From contig NZ_CP038469.1 in NCBI RefSeq assembly GCF_004684345.1, positions 3,844,001 through 3,908,000 on the forward strand: a stretch of 64,000 bases of DNA, written 5' to 3'. The notes under the pieces are model-generated. The model was not told the origin of the DNA, searched no databases, and saw only the letters and a program-made list of their open reading frames with translations. Positions 21,753 through 30,237 of the stretch are shown here, in pieces. Both the position numbers and the translations under genes were made by a program. This DNA is from Citrobacter tructae. GTDB taxonomy: Bacteria; Pseudomonadota; Gammaproteobacteria; Enterobacterales; Enterobacteriaceae. The first letter of the stretch is position 1; each line of letters starts with the position of its first letter.

Positions 21753-22409
21753 ATGGCGAGAAGAACGAAAGCTGATGCCCTCAAAACGCGGCAGCACCTG
21801 ATTGAAACGGCGATTGTGCAGTTTGCTGCGCGCGGCGTCGGCAATACAACGCTTAACGACATTGCGGATGCCGCCAATGTGACGCGGGGCGCAATTTATT
21901 GGCATTTTGACAATAAAAGCCAGTTGTTTAATGAGATTTGGCAGCAACAACCCCCCTTGCGTGCTCTTATTCAGGACCAACTCATCGGACGTTGGGGCGA
22001 TAACCCGTTACAGAGGCTACGGGAGAAATTAGTCGTGGGGTTGCAATATATTGCCGAAATTCCTCGCCAGCAGGCATTAATGCAGATTTTATATCATAAA
22101 TGTGAATTCCATAACGATATGATATCGGAGCAGGATATTCGCGATAAAATAGGTCTTTGTCATCAAACGATGCGCGAATCATTACAGAAATGTATGGATG
22201 AAAATCTTATCGCCACGAGTCTGGATTTAGATGTCATCCTCATTATTTTGCACGGCAGTTTTAGTGGAATAATAAAAAACTGGTTAATGAATCCAGTCAG
22301 TTATGATCTTTATGCGCAGGCTCCAGTATTAGTGGATAACGTTTTAAAAATGTTAAGTCCCGATGGTTGTGTGATGCAATTTGTTGAGAGTGAAAATCAG
22401 GTCGGGTAG
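21753..22409 (+). CDS. acrS: TetR-family repressor AcrS
   Basis: AcrS represses the acrAB pump and probably acrEF. The N-terminal TetR helix-turn-helix (residues 10-56) reads TTLNDIADAANVTRGAIYWHFDNKSQLF, almost the same as in E. coli. The C-terminal ligand/dimer domain is more divergent. Length is 218 residues against 220 in E. coli. The gene faces away from acrE. Codon usage becomes A/T-rich in the second half, as often seen in this pump locus. Confidence 0.94.
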   Translation: MARRTKADALKTRQHLIETAIVQFAARGVGNTTLNDIADAANVTRGAIYWHFDNKSQLFNEIWQQQPPLRALIQDQLIGRWGDNPLQRLREKLVVGLQYIAEIPRQQALMQILYHKCEFHNDMISEQDIRDKIGLCHQTMRESLQKCMDENLIATSLDLDVILIILHGSFSGIIKNWLMNPVSYDLYAQAPVLVDNVLKMLSPDGCVMQFVESENQVG

Positions 22410-22426
22410 TTTCGGTCGATTGCATT

Positions 22427-22449
22427 CAGCCGCCATGGCGTGACGGCTG
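22427..22449 (+). terminator. Possible hairpin after acrS
   Basis: CAGCCG/CGGCTG pair around an eleven-base loop just past the acrS stop. It lacks a good T-run, so it is only a weak terminator candidate. Confidence 0.35.
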
Positions 22450-22472
22450 TAAAATATATGTTAGCGGGTGAG

Positions 22473-22637
22473 CTATTCAAGGTCGACACAGTTGACCAGC
22501 TTGAGGGGATTCACCGAGTTCATATTCCGACACTTATCATGCTCTGTTGTCATCAACTCTATCCACTGGATCAGTAGCGCATCAAAAAGAAAAATGAAGA
22601 CGGCAAAAACAACCAGCCACCAATACTTGCGAATCAT
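22473..22637 (-). CDS. yhdU: Small membrane protein YhdU
   Basis: This 54-residue protein starts MIRKYWWLVVFAVFIFLFDALL, with one N-terminal membrane span and a short tail containing two Cys (KCRN and NCVD). It matches the E. coli small protein YhdU over its first fifty residues. A longer in-frame start exists nine codons upstream, but the MIRKYWW start agrees with the homologue. Function is unknown. It sits between convergent acrS and the end of yhdJ. Confidence 0.8.
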   Translation of the reverse strand: MIRKYWWLVVFAVFIFLFDALLIQWIELMTTEHDKCRNMNSVNPLKLVNCVDLE

Positions 22638-22719
22638 TACCAAACCCTGTGTATTCATGCCCAAGCGTGCAGGAAATATACACGAAATCTGGATGCTGAA
22701 AAGCAGACTTACAATGCTT

Positions 22720-23604
22720 TTACTTTGTTGAGGTTACGCTGCTTTTTTCAGCCAATCGACTCTTTTTAGACGGGTTTTTTGTCTTTCGTTTTTTTACCTT
22801 TGCAAGTTCATTTGCTGAAAAGTGGGAGTTAATGCTCAGTCTTCGAAGCCCCATCTTTATGTATTCGTCGTTGACTTCGATACCGACAAATCTGCGACCC
22901 AACGCCACTGCAGTCGCGCCGGTGGTGAAACTACCCGCAAACGGATCTAACACCATCTCATCCGGATTAGAGGACGCGAGAATGATGCGTTCCAGCAGAG
23001 CCTGAGGCTTTTGGGTGGGGTGGTTTTCGTATTCATCCATCAGATAGCGAACGCGGGGAAATTCCCAGACGTTACCGGGCACCTTTTTCTGATTGTAAGG
23101 CTGAGGCGGATTCTTTCGGTAATCGATCAGCGCGCGTTTGGCGCCAGTTTTCGCCTCAACCAGAACGTCATCACGATTAAAAGTATAGCTTTTCGGATCT
23201 TTGACCATCATCAGGATCGGTTCATACATGGACCCAAAGAAGTGTTTGGCCTGTACTCCTGAACTATCATAGGACCACACGATGCGGCTTTTTATTGTAA
23301 AAAGCTGTCGGCATTTGAGGTCAATATACGGCATGTTCTCCGTACTGTTCATGATGTACATGGTGCCCTGTGGCTTGAGGATCCGATGACACTCATCAAT
23401 GCACTCAAACAACCAGGCCAGGAAGGTTTCTTCATCCCAGGATTCCACCAGTCCGTCAAAATCTTTGCCGATGTTATAAGGTGGGTCGGCAAAAATGAGA
23501 TCGATACTTGCAGGCGGCAGTTTCTTCAGTTCGGTTAGCGCATCACCGTGGATTACCTTTTTCGATTCATCGCCAAAATAGACGGGTTCACATCCTGAGT
23601 TCAT
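22720..23604 (-). CDS. yhdJ: Orphan adenine-N6 DNA methyltransferase YhdJ
   Basis: YhdJ methylates adenine in ATGCAT in E. coli and is not essential. The MNSGCEP start gives 294 residues, as in E. coli; the extra 15 codons upstream are unlikely. Catalytic motif IV is LIFADPPYNIG near residue 45 and the SAM motif I is DPFAGSFTTG near residue 220, the beta-class order. A Lys-rich tail (KVKKRKTKNPSKKSR) may bind DNA. There is no restriction gene nearby, so this is a solitary methylase. It lies beyond the fis terminator. Confidence 0.95.
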   Translation of the reverse strand: MNSGCEPVYFGDESKKVIHGDALTELKKLPPASIDLIFADPPYNIGKDFDGLVESWDEETFLAWLFECIDECHRILKPQGTMYIMNSTENMPYIDLKCRQLFTIKSRIVWSYDSSGVQAKHFFGSMYEPILMMVKDPKSYTFNRDDVLVEAKTGAKRALIDYRKNPPQPYNQKKVPGNVWEFPRVRYLMDEYENHPTQKPQALLERIILASSNPDEMVLDPFAGSFTTGATAVALGRRFVGIEVNDEYIKMGLRRLSINSHFSANELAKVKKRKTKNPSKKSRLAEKSSVTSTK

Positions 23605-23630
23605 CGCCAAAGTCTCCGTGTGATGCCTAT

Positions 23631-23667
23631 AAAAAAGGCGCTTCCCCATGCCGAGTAGCGCCTTTTA
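23631..23667 (-). terminator. Terminator of dusB-fis
   Basis: AAAAGGCGCT and AGCGCCTTTT pair around a fourteen-base loop and are followed by more T on the minus strand, just after the fis stop. It ends the operon before yhdJ. Confidence 0.85.
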
Positions 23668-23691
23668 AAACAAACATTTCGCTGATTGTTA

Positions 23692-23988
23692 TCAGTTCAT
23701 GCCGTATTTTTTCAGTTTTTTACGCAGCGTACCACGGTTGATGCCCATCATCAGGGCAGCACGGGTCTGGTTACCGCGGGTGTATTGCATCACCATGTCC
23801 AACAGGGGCTGTTCTACTTCAGCCAGTACCAGCTCATAGAGATCATTAACATCCTGACCATTCAGTTGAGCAAAATAGTTCTTCAGTGCCTGTTTAACCG
23901 AGTCACGCAGGGGTTTTTGAGTTACCTGATCCTGAGAGTTAACGGTAGAAACGGTCAGTACGTCAGAATTTACGCGTTGTTCGAACAT
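23692..23988 (-). CDS. fis: Nucleoid-associated regulator Fis
   Basis: Fis bends DNA and activates rRNA P1 promoters, among many targets. The 98 residues look identical to E. coli Fis, including the C-terminal helix-turn-helix (about residues 74-95, [22 protein letters not shown]) and the flexible N-terminal arm. It is the second gene of the dusB-fis operon, 25 bases after dusB. Its growth-phase pattern is set by the promoter upstream of dusB. The rRNA operon in this same window is a predicted target. Confidence 0.98.
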
Positions 23989-24013
23989 AGTTCTGTCAGC
24001 TCTTTATTTCTGT

Positions 24014-24979
24014 TTACGCAAAATTTTCGAAGTATGCCTCCAACGCCGCCAGCTGTTCGCTGGAATCTTCAATGGCGTTGAATGTGCGCCGAAACTGGTC
24101 ATTTGGAGCGTGTTCCTGGAGATACCAGGATACGTGTTTACGCGCAATTCGGTACCCTTTTGCCTGACCATAAAAGTCATGCAGTTCCCGAACGTGCGCA
24201 CAAAGCAAGCGCTTCACCTCTGCCAGAGGCAGCGGGGGCAGCAGCTCCCCAGTGTCCAGATAATGCTGGATTTCCCGAAAGATCCAGGGTCTTCCCTGAG
24301 CTGCACGGCCTATCATCAGGGCATCCGCCCCCGTATAGTCGAGCACAGCTCTGGCTTTATGCGGGTCAGTAATGTCACCATTCGCGATAATCGGAATGGA
24401 AACTTTCTGCTTAACTGCCCGAATACTGTCGTACTCAGCATCTCCATTGAACAAACAGGCGCGAGTGCGTCCATGAATGGTCAGAGCCTGAATGCCACAG
24501 TCTTCAGCCAGTTGGGCAATCTCTACGCAGTTACGGTGTTCCGGAGCCCAGCCGGTGCGAATCTTGAGAGTGACAGGAACGTCCACTGCATTGACGACCT
24601 CGGTTAGTATCGACTTCACTAAATCCGGGTACTGCAAGAGGGCTGAACCTGCAAGCTTGCGATTCACTTTTTTAGCCGGACACCCCATATTGATATCAAT
24701 AATTTGGGCGCCGCTTTCCACGTTAATACGTGCGGCATCGGCTATTTCAACAGGGTCGCTACCGGCAATTTGCACCGTGCGAATTCCTGGCTCATCAACG
24801 TGCACCATCCGTAACCGAGACTTGTCGCTTTCCCAGACCTGCGGGTTAGAAGACATCATCTCGGATACCGTCAATCCTGCTCCCATCTCGTAGCACAGCG
24901 TCCTGAATGGTCTGTCAGTGATGCCAGCCATAGGCGCTGCGATCAGGCGATTTCTGAGCTGATATTGTCCGATACGCAT
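24014..24979 (-). CDS. dusB: tRNA-dihydrouridine synthase B
   Basis: DusB reduces uridine to dihydrouridine in the tRNA D-loop (position 17 in E. coli) using FMN and NADPH. The 321-residue TIM barrel starts with the FMN-binding LIAAPMAGITDRPFR. The motif MGCPAKKVNRKLAGSALL near residue 100 carries the catalytic Cys. Later TIHGRTR and IIANGDITDP complete the family pattern. Being co-transcribed with fis means its synthesis follows growth rate. Confidence 0.97.
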   Translation of the reverse strand: MRIGQYQLRNRLIAAPMAGITDRPFRTLCYEMGAGLTVSEMMSSNPQVWESDKSRLRMVHVDEPGIRTVQIAGSDPVEIADAARINVESGAQIIDINMGCPAKKVNRKLAGSALLQYPDLVKSILTEVVNAVDVPVTLKIRTGWAPEHRNCVEIAQLAEDCGIQALTIHGRTRACLFNGDAEYDSIRAVKQKVSIPIIANGDITDPHKARAVLDYTGADALMIGRAAQGRPWIFREIQHYLDTGELLPPLPLAEVKRLLCAHVRELHDFYGQAKGYRIARKHVSWYLQEHAPNDQFRRTFNAIEDSSEQLAALEAYFENFA

Positions 24980-25011
24980 GAGTTAAGAAATGACCATACT
25001 GTGACTGCAAG

Positions 25012-25047
25012 GCGGCGTATATTACGCATTTTTCGCACGAGATGAAA
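25012..25047 (-). promoter_or_regulatory. dusB-fis promoter
   Basis: On the minus strand -35 TTTCAT, a 17-base spacer and -10 TAATAT are followed by the GC-rich discriminator ACGCCGCC. This is nearly the same as the E. coli fis promoter, which is under strong growth-rate, ppGpp and supercoiling control and is repressed by Fis itself. Confidence 0.85.
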
Positions 25048-25307
25048 GGCCAAACTTTGACCAATCCTCTGCGGTGGATCAATGAATTGCCGTAAATGTG
25101 AACTGGTGAAAATAATTAATCATATAAATCATTGGATTATAAAAATGTGTTGATTTTATATACGCATATATTTTTGCGTAACTTCTCATATTTTCTTGGT
25201 AGGAAGGCACAGTGACCAGATAATCTGCTGAATTAATCAGCAAATTATCTCCGCTTAATGTGACTACGCTCCCATTTCAGAACAAGATCGTGAAGTGTGG
25301 CTAACGT
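25048..25307. other. AT-rich gap between dusB promoter and cah
   Basis: The sequence next to the fis promoter (to about 25095) resembles E. coli and may hold Fis autoregulatory sites. The rest is very AT-rich, with an imperfect inverted repeat CTGCTGAATTAATCAGCA near 25225. I see no gene. The change of composition marks the border of the segment carrying cah. Confidence 0.45.
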
Positions 25308-26057
25308 TTATTCGACGACCTCACGGCCATTGAGAGGCTGTACCGGGCGGTTGTTGTTATATTGAATAGCCGCTCTGAATCTGCTCAACTGTTTTTGCGA
25401 AAGTGTTAATGGGGACTTCATAACAAACCAACTGACTGGCTCACTGCAGGGCGGTGTGGTGAGTGAGCCGCTGTAATGCCAGTAGTTTTTATCTTCCGGG
25501 AGAAGCTCGTTGATATTGATGGGTGAAAATAACGGCATGTTGTCGCCATCCGCTGGAATCGACTGCCACAAGTTTTCAAGTGCATCGTTCGGTTCGCCGA
25601 TGTCAAACAGGACAGCGATGACGGCTATTTTTCCAGTCCGATCTTCGTGTACTAAATGCATTTCCATCGCGTACTGTTTACCGTCAATAGTGTTTTCACT
25701 GGGCGCATGGAAATGGAACTGCTTAAGCGTATACACATCGCTGATAAGATGAATAGAATCAGTAGTATAACTGCTTATCTCTGCCTGAAGAGTATGGCCG
25801 TTGTTAAGAAGTGTTGAAGGTCCATCAGCATATTGCACATCAAGTGCAGCAAGTTGTTCGTCATGCACAGACTGAGTGTCGATATTAACAGGAGATTGGC
25901 TTGTTCCAGACTGACACGTTTTAAACGCTTCATCCAGATCTCCCCAGTGCTCTGGCGCACCATTTCCTTCGTAACCCCAGTGAGTTGAATTGGCTAAAAC
26001 GGCAAGGGGGGTCATACACGTCGCCAGGATGGCCACTTTTAAAAAATTGGTTTTCAT
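25308..26057 (-). CDS. cah: Periplasmic alpha-class carbonic anhydrase
   Basis: This enzyme converts CO2 and water to bicarbonate in the periplasm. The ATG after GAGTG gives 249 residues with a Sec signal MKTNFLKVAILATCMTPLAVLA, cut near residue 22. The alpha-CA fold is clear: HWGYEG, SQSPVNI, then zinc ligands His115 and His117 in QFHFHAPSE and His134 in EMHLVHED. Cys48 and Cys204 can form the conserved disulfide, and the gate Thr lies in GSLTTPPC. E. coli K-12 lacks it at this place. The flanks are AT-rich, suggesting an accessory gene. A TTG start four codons upstream is less likely. Confidence 0.93.
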   Translation of the reverse strand: MKTNFLKVAILATCMTPLAVLANSTHWGYEGNGAPEHWGDLDEAFKTCQSGTSQSPVNIDTQSVHDEQLAALDVQYADGPSTLLNNGHTLQAEISSYTTDSIHLISDVYTLKQFHFHAPSENTIDGKQYAMEMHLVHEDRTGKIAVIAVLFDIGEPNDALENLWQSIPADGDNMPLFSPININELLPEDKNYWHYSGSLTTPPCSEPVSWFVMKSPLTLSQKQLSRFRAAIQYNNNRPVQPLNGREVVE

Positions 26058-26193
26058 ATATTCACTCAAAAAATAATCACAACATAAAAAATCATGTAAA
26101 TAAATGATTTAATTGAGTATTATATTTTGATGAGGTAGGTGATGAGCAGCAATTCGTGTGAAAGGCGTGATCGGATGACCACGCCTGAATTTG
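26058..26193. other. Gap between cah and prmA with weak terminator
   Basis: AGGCGTG/CACGCCT around a loop (26164-26184) lies just after the prmA stop and is followed by only a short T stretch. The remainder is AT-rich and should contain the cah promoter. Confidence 0.4.
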
Positions 26194-27075
26194 TTACTTC
26201 TTACGACCAGTAATGCGGCACCATTCTTCTTTCTCGATGACCGGATCGAGCGTGAAGAGATCGGCGTAGGCTTCACAGACGCCGTCTGCCTGGCTGGCGA
26301 GAATACCGGAAAGCCCCAGTAAACCGCCCTCAACCGGCAGGACGCTGATTAATGGAGCCAGTTCACGCAAAGGGCCAGCAAGGATGTTGGCAACCACCAC
26401 GTCGGCTTTCATCGCTTCTGGCTGGTCCTGCGGTAGATACAGCTCCAGGCGGTCAGAAACGCCGTTACGCTGCGCGTTATCGCGACTTGCCTGAATGGCC
26501 TGTGGATCGATGTCCACACCAATGGCTTTCGCTGCACCTAATTTGAGTGCTGCAATTGCCAGAATGCCGGAACCACAGCCAAAATCGATAACCGTTTTAC
26601 CCTCTAAATCCAGTCCGTCAAGCCATTGCAGACACAGAGCGGTCGTTGGGTGAGTGCCCGTACCAAACGCCAGACCCGGGTCCAGCATCACGTTGACGGC
26701 GTTCTCATCCGGCACATCGCGCCAGCTTGGGCAAATCCACAGACGTTCTCCAAAGCGCATTGGGTGGAAGTTATCCATCCATTCGCGTTCCCAGTCTTTA
26801 TCTTCAAGCTGTTCGATTTTATGCACGAAGCCTGCGCCCAGCAGCGGATGTTGCTCCAGAATGGCAACCACTTCTTTCATGTCGGTTTCTGCATCAAACA
26901 GGCCCGTAACATCGGTGTCACCCCAAAGACGGGTCTCGCCCGGCAGCGGTTCAAACACCGGGGTATCATGCGTGTCCTGGAAGGTGATAGAAACGGCACC
27001 CGCTTCCATCAGTGCATCGCTCAGGTCTTCTGCATTTGCACCGGTTGTGTTTAGTTTCAGTTGGATCCAAGGCAT
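26194..27075 (-). CDS. prmA: Ribosomal protein L11 methyltransferase
   Basis: PrmA trimethylates the N-terminus and two Lys residues of ribosomal protein L11. The 293 residues equal E. coli PrmA. An N-terminal L11-recognition domain (about residues 1-90) is followed by a SAM-binding Rossmann domain with TVIDFGCGSGILAIAALKLGA near residue 160, then VVANILAGPL. It follows panF by 11 bases, an old conserved pairing whose logic is unclear. No anomaly was seen. Confidence 0.97.
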   Translation of the reverse strand: MPWIQLKLNTTGANAEDLSDALMEAGAVSITFQDTHDTPVFEPLPGETRLWGDTDVTGLFDAETDMKEVVAILEQHPLLGAGFVHKIEQLEDKDWEREWMDNFHPMRFGERLWICPSWRDVPDENAVNVMLDPGLAFGTGTHPTTALCLQWLDGLDLEGKTVIDFGCGSGILAIAALKLGAAKAIGVDIDPQAIQASRDNAQRNGVSDRLELYLPQDQPEAMKADVVVANILAGPLRELAPLISVLPVEGGLLGLSGILASQADGVCEAYADLFTLDPVIEKEEWCRITGRKK

Positions 27076-27086
27076 GGCAAAACTCT

Positions 27087-28538
27087 TTATTTATCAGTAG
27101 TCAATATGACGGCTTGCGGGGCGGCAGAACCAAAACGGTTTCCGACCAGGAAAGCCAGCAAACTTAGCAGCAATGAGGGCACAATCGGATGGAAGCCCAG
27201 GTACTGAATGTTAAAGGTGGCGAGAATGGCATACAGCACCCCACCGATAATCATCGCGCTTAATGCGCCTGCTGCGTTCGCGCGCTCCCAGTACAGGCCC
27301 AACACCAGCGGCCACAAGAAGACGGCTTCCAGCCCACCAAACGCCAGCAGGTTGAGCCAGATGATCATTTCTGGCGGCTTCCAGGCAGCCAGCAGCAGCA
27401 ATGCCCCCAACAACAGAGTGATCACCGCCGACATGCGCTTCAACCGGGTTTCATTTTTCAGCTGCTCCGGGCGCAGGTTCAGATAGAGATCTTTAATGAT
27501 CGTAGCGGAACTTTGCAGCAATTGGGCGTTGATCGTCGACATGATCGCGGCCATTGGTGCTGCAAGGAAGATCCCGGCGGCAATTGGCGGCAGAACTTTG
27601 ACCATCAGGGTAGGGATGACCAAGTCCGGCACTGTCAGGTCGGGAAGTACCGCGCGTCCGAGTGCACCTGCCAGGTGCATACCAAACATCAAGATCGCCA
27701 CGACAATCGTGCCGATAATAATTCCACGATGGACTGCTTTGCTGTCTTTATAAGAGATGCAGCGCACTGCGGTATGCGGCAGGCCAATCACGCCAAAGCA
27801 CACCAATACCCAGAACGAGGTCATAAAGGTCGGAGACAGCATGTCATCAGCGCCTTGCGGGGTCACCAGCTTCGGATCGATGGTTTGCAGCGTCGCCACC
27901 GCGTTGCTGAGGCCGCCGGCTGCGTGGACAACGCCGACCAGCAGGACAATCGTCCCAATCAGCATCACCATGCCCTGCATCGTGTCGTTGAGCACGCTGG
28001 CGCGGAATCCACCGAATGCGGTGTATAACGCGATGCTGATACCAAAAATCAGCAGGCCGGTTTCGTAAGGGATCCCCGCAGCGGTTTCCAGCAAACGCGC
28101 GCCGCCGATGAACTGCACTGTCATCGCGCCAACGAAAGCCACCAGCAGGCTGAGGCTCGCCAGCCAGACCAGCAAACGACTCTGATAGCGGGCAAACAGC
28201 ATGTCGTTAAGGGTGACTGCGTTGTAGCGTCGCGCCAGAATAGCGAATTTCTTGCCAAGAATGCCCAGCGATAGCCAGACGGCCGGTAGCTGGATCATCG
28301 CCAACAGGACCCATCCCAAACCGTATTTATACGCGGCACCCGGACCGCCAATAAACGAACTCGCGCTGATGTAAGTCGCGGTCAGCGTCATAGCTAATAC
28401 GACCCCGCCCATAGAGCGACTGCCGAGGAAATACTCATTCAGAAACGTGCCGGTCGTTCTCTTTCTCATTGCGTACACAGAAAGACCAAACACCACCAAA
28501 AGATAGGCGACAAGCGGCAAAATCACTTCAAGCTGCAT
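27087..28538 (-). CDS. panF: Sodium/pantothenate symporter
   Basis: PanF imports pantothenate, the precursor of coenzyme A, with sodium across the inner membrane. The protein has about thirteen hydrophobic spans and solute-sodium-symporter motifs such as GSRSMGGVVLAMTLTATYISASSFIGGPG near residue 40. The second of two ATGs, six bases after GGAGG, gives 483 residues as in E. coli. The start overlaps the end of yhdT by 11 bases, indicating coupling. Confidence 0.96.
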   Translation of the reverse strand: MQLEVILPLVAYLLVVFGLSVYAMRKRTTGTFLNEYFLGSRSMGGVVLAMTLTATYISASSFIGGPGAAYKYGLGWVLLAMIQLPAVWLSLGILGKKFAILARRYNAVTLNDMLFARYQSRLLVWLASLSLLVAFVGAMTVQFIGGARLLETAAGIPYETGLLIFGISIALYTAFGGFRASVLNDTMQGMVMLIGTIVLLVGVVHAAGGLSNAVATLQTIDPKLVTPQGADDMLSPTFMTSFWVLVCFGVIGLPHTAVRCISYKDSKAVHRGIIIGTIVVAILMFGMHLAGALGRAVLPDLTVPDLVIPTLMVKVLPPIAAGIFLAAPMAAIMSTINAQLLQSSATIIKDLYLNLRPEQLKNETRLKRMSAVITLLLGALLLLAAWKPPEMIIWLNLLAFGGLEAVFLWPLVLGLYWERANAAGALSAMIIGGVLYAILATFNIQYLGFHPIVPSLLLSLLAFLVGNRFGSAAPQAVILTTDK

Positions 28539-28770
28539 CGTCATCCTCCAGAGGAATATCGCGATAGATAAATTTCACCATCGCCCAGCACAGTACAATG
28601 AAAACCAGCGGTGTCAGCAGACAGGCCATTTCGAACCAGTGCGGTAAGCCGGTAAAGCCCAGCGTGGAGTCTGGTAAGTAAGCGGCCACTAACCATGTGG
28701 CAAGATAGAAAAGGGTCAGCCACAGCGCCCAGCGCGCCTCTTTATGGGCCTGAACAAAACGAGCGTCCAT
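28528..28770 (-). CDS. yhdT: Inner-membrane protein YhdT
   Basis: This 80-residue protein has two membrane spans (about residues 15-35 and 47-68) and an acidic tail EDDDAA. It belongs to the DUF997 family found next to panF in many bacteria, as here, where the genes overlap. Some symporters have such small partners, so a role in PanF assembly or activity is plausible but unproved. Confidence 0.92.
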   Translation of the reverse strand: MDARFVQAHKEARWALWLTLFYLATWLVAAYLPDSTLGFTGLPHWFEMACLLTPLVFIVLCWAMVKFIYRDIPLEDDDAA

Positions 28771-28831
28771 TTTTTGTCCCTTGTGGATAAAGAAAGCGGG
28801 GATTGTACCTTATGGGACGTACCGGAGGGGA

Positions 28832-28863
28832 GAAAAACAAAAGGCCGGAGAATCCGGCCTTTT
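28832..28863 (-). terminator. Terminator between accC and yhdT
   Basis: AAAAGGCCGGA/TCCGGCCTTTT with a three-base loop is followed on the minus strand by GTTTTT just after accC. It is a strong terminator, so yhdT-panF-prmA probably uses its own promoter. Confidence 0.88.
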
Positions 28864-28877
28864 CGGTTAATGCGTAC

Positions 28878-30227
28878 TTACTTTTCCTGAAGTCCGAGTT
28901 TTTTCTCCAGGTAGTGGATATTGGAACCACCACGCTGGAAGTGCTCGTCGTTCATGATGCGGATCTGCAGATCAACGTTGGTTTTGATACCGTCGATGAT
29001 CAGTTCCTGCAAGGCGTTTTTCATGCGGGCAATGGCCACGTCACGGTTTTCACCATAGCAAATCAGCTTGCCGATCATTGAGTCATAGTACGGCGGTACG
29101 GTGTAGCCCGCGTAAATATGAGACTCCCAGCGTACACCAAAGCCACCCGGTGCGTGGAAACGCGTGATTTTACCGGGGCTTGGCAGGAATGTGTTCGGGT
29201 CTTCGGCGTTGATACGGCATTCTACCGCATGGCCTTTAACCACAACCTCATCCTGCTTGATGGACAGCGGCTGACCCGCAGCGATACGAAGCTGCTCTTT
29301 AATCAGGTCAACGCCGGTGATCATTTCGGTAACGGGGTGCTCCACCTGGATACGGGTGTTCATTTCAATGAAATAGAACTCGCCGTTTTCGAACAGGAAC
29401 TCAAAGGTACCCGCCCCACGGTAGCCGATATCCACACAAGCTTTGGCGCAACGTTCGCCGATGTAACGGCGCAGTTCCGGGGTAATGCCCGGTGCTGGCG
29501 CTTCTTCGACAACTTTCTGGTGACGACGCTGCATGGAGCAGTCACGTTCTGCCAGATAGATAGCGTTCCCCTGACCATCAGCCAGTACCTGGATCTCGAT
29601 GTGACGAGGGTTTTCCAGGTATTTTTCCATGTACACCATGTCGTTGCTGAAGGCGGCTTTCGCTTCAGCTTTGGTCATCGCGATGGACTGCGCCAGATCG
29701 GTGTCGCTGCGCACAACGCGCATACCGCGACCGCCGCCGCCGCCGGAGGCTTTGATGATAACCGGGTAGCCGATGCGTTTGGCATGAGCGCGGTTAGCGT
29801 CCATGTCGTCGCCCAGCGGGCCGTCAGAGCCCGGAACGGTCGGTACGCCCGCTTTCTTCATGGCGGTGATCGCAGACACTTTGTCGCCCATTAGGCGGAT
29901 GGTGTCGGCTTTCGGACCGATGAAGATAAAGCCTGAACGTTCTACCTGCTCAGCAAAGTTGGCGTTCTCAGACAGGAAACCATAGCCCGGGTGAATAGCA
30001 ACCGCGCCAGTGATTTCAGCGGCGCTGATGATTGCCGGGATATTCAGATAGCTTTTAACAGACGGAGCCGGACCAATACAGACCGTTTCATCTGCCAGTA
30101 ATACGTGTTTTAGATCGCGATCCGCGCTTGAGTGCACAGCGACGGTCTTGATGCCCAGTTCTTTACAGGCACGAAGAATACGCAAGGCAATCTCGCCACG
30201 GTTGGCGATAACGATTTTATCCAACAT
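28878..30227 (-). CDS. accC: Biotin carboxylase subunit of acetyl-CoA carboxylase
   Basis: AccC carboxylates the biotin on AccB with ATP and bicarbonate, the first half-reaction of malonyl-CoA synthesis. The MLDKIVIANRGEIALRI start gives 449 residues, the E. coli length; the upstream in-frame extension is rejected. ATP-grasp features include KASGGGGGRGMRVV near residue 160 and RDCSMQRRHQKV near residue 235. The catalytic EMNTRIQVEHPVTE lies near residue 288. It follows accB by ten bases, so the two subunits are co-expressed. Confidence 0.98.
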   Translation of the reverse strand: MLDKIVIANRGEIALRILRACKELGIKTVAVHSSADRDLKHVLLADETVCIGPAPSVKSYLNIPAIISAAEITGAVAIHPGYGFLSENANFAEQVERSGFIFIGPKADTIRLMGDKVSAITAMKKAGVPTVPGSDGPLGDDMDANRAHAKRIGYPVIIKASGGGGGRGMRVVRSDTDLAQSIAMTKAEAKAAFSNDMVYMEKYLENPRHIEIQVLADGQGNAIYLAERDCSMQRRHQKVVEEAPAPGITPELRRYIGERCAKACVDIGYRGAGTFEFLFENGEFYFIEMNTRIQVEHPVTEMITGVDLIKEQLRIAAGQPLSIKQDEVVVKGHAVECRINAEDPNTFLPSPGKITRFHAPGGFGVRWESHIYAGYTVPPYYDSMIGKLICYGENRDVAIARMKNALQELIIDGIKTNVDLQIRIMNDEHFQRGGSNIHYLEKKLGLQEK

Positions 30228-30237
30228 GTTCGCCTCG

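Noticed and set aside
22720..23604. A restriction-modification system around yhdJ
   Set aside because: No endonuclease or specificity gene adjoins it; the neighbours are yhdU and fis.
27513..28028. A 171-codon frame antisense to panF, rich in His, Gln and Arg
   Set aside because: Composition is that of an antisense read of a membrane protein; no start signal.
29118..29894. A 258-codon open frame antisense to accC
   Set aside because: It is the reverse complement of a highly conserved gene, has no ribosome site of its own, and its composition reflects accC codon bias.
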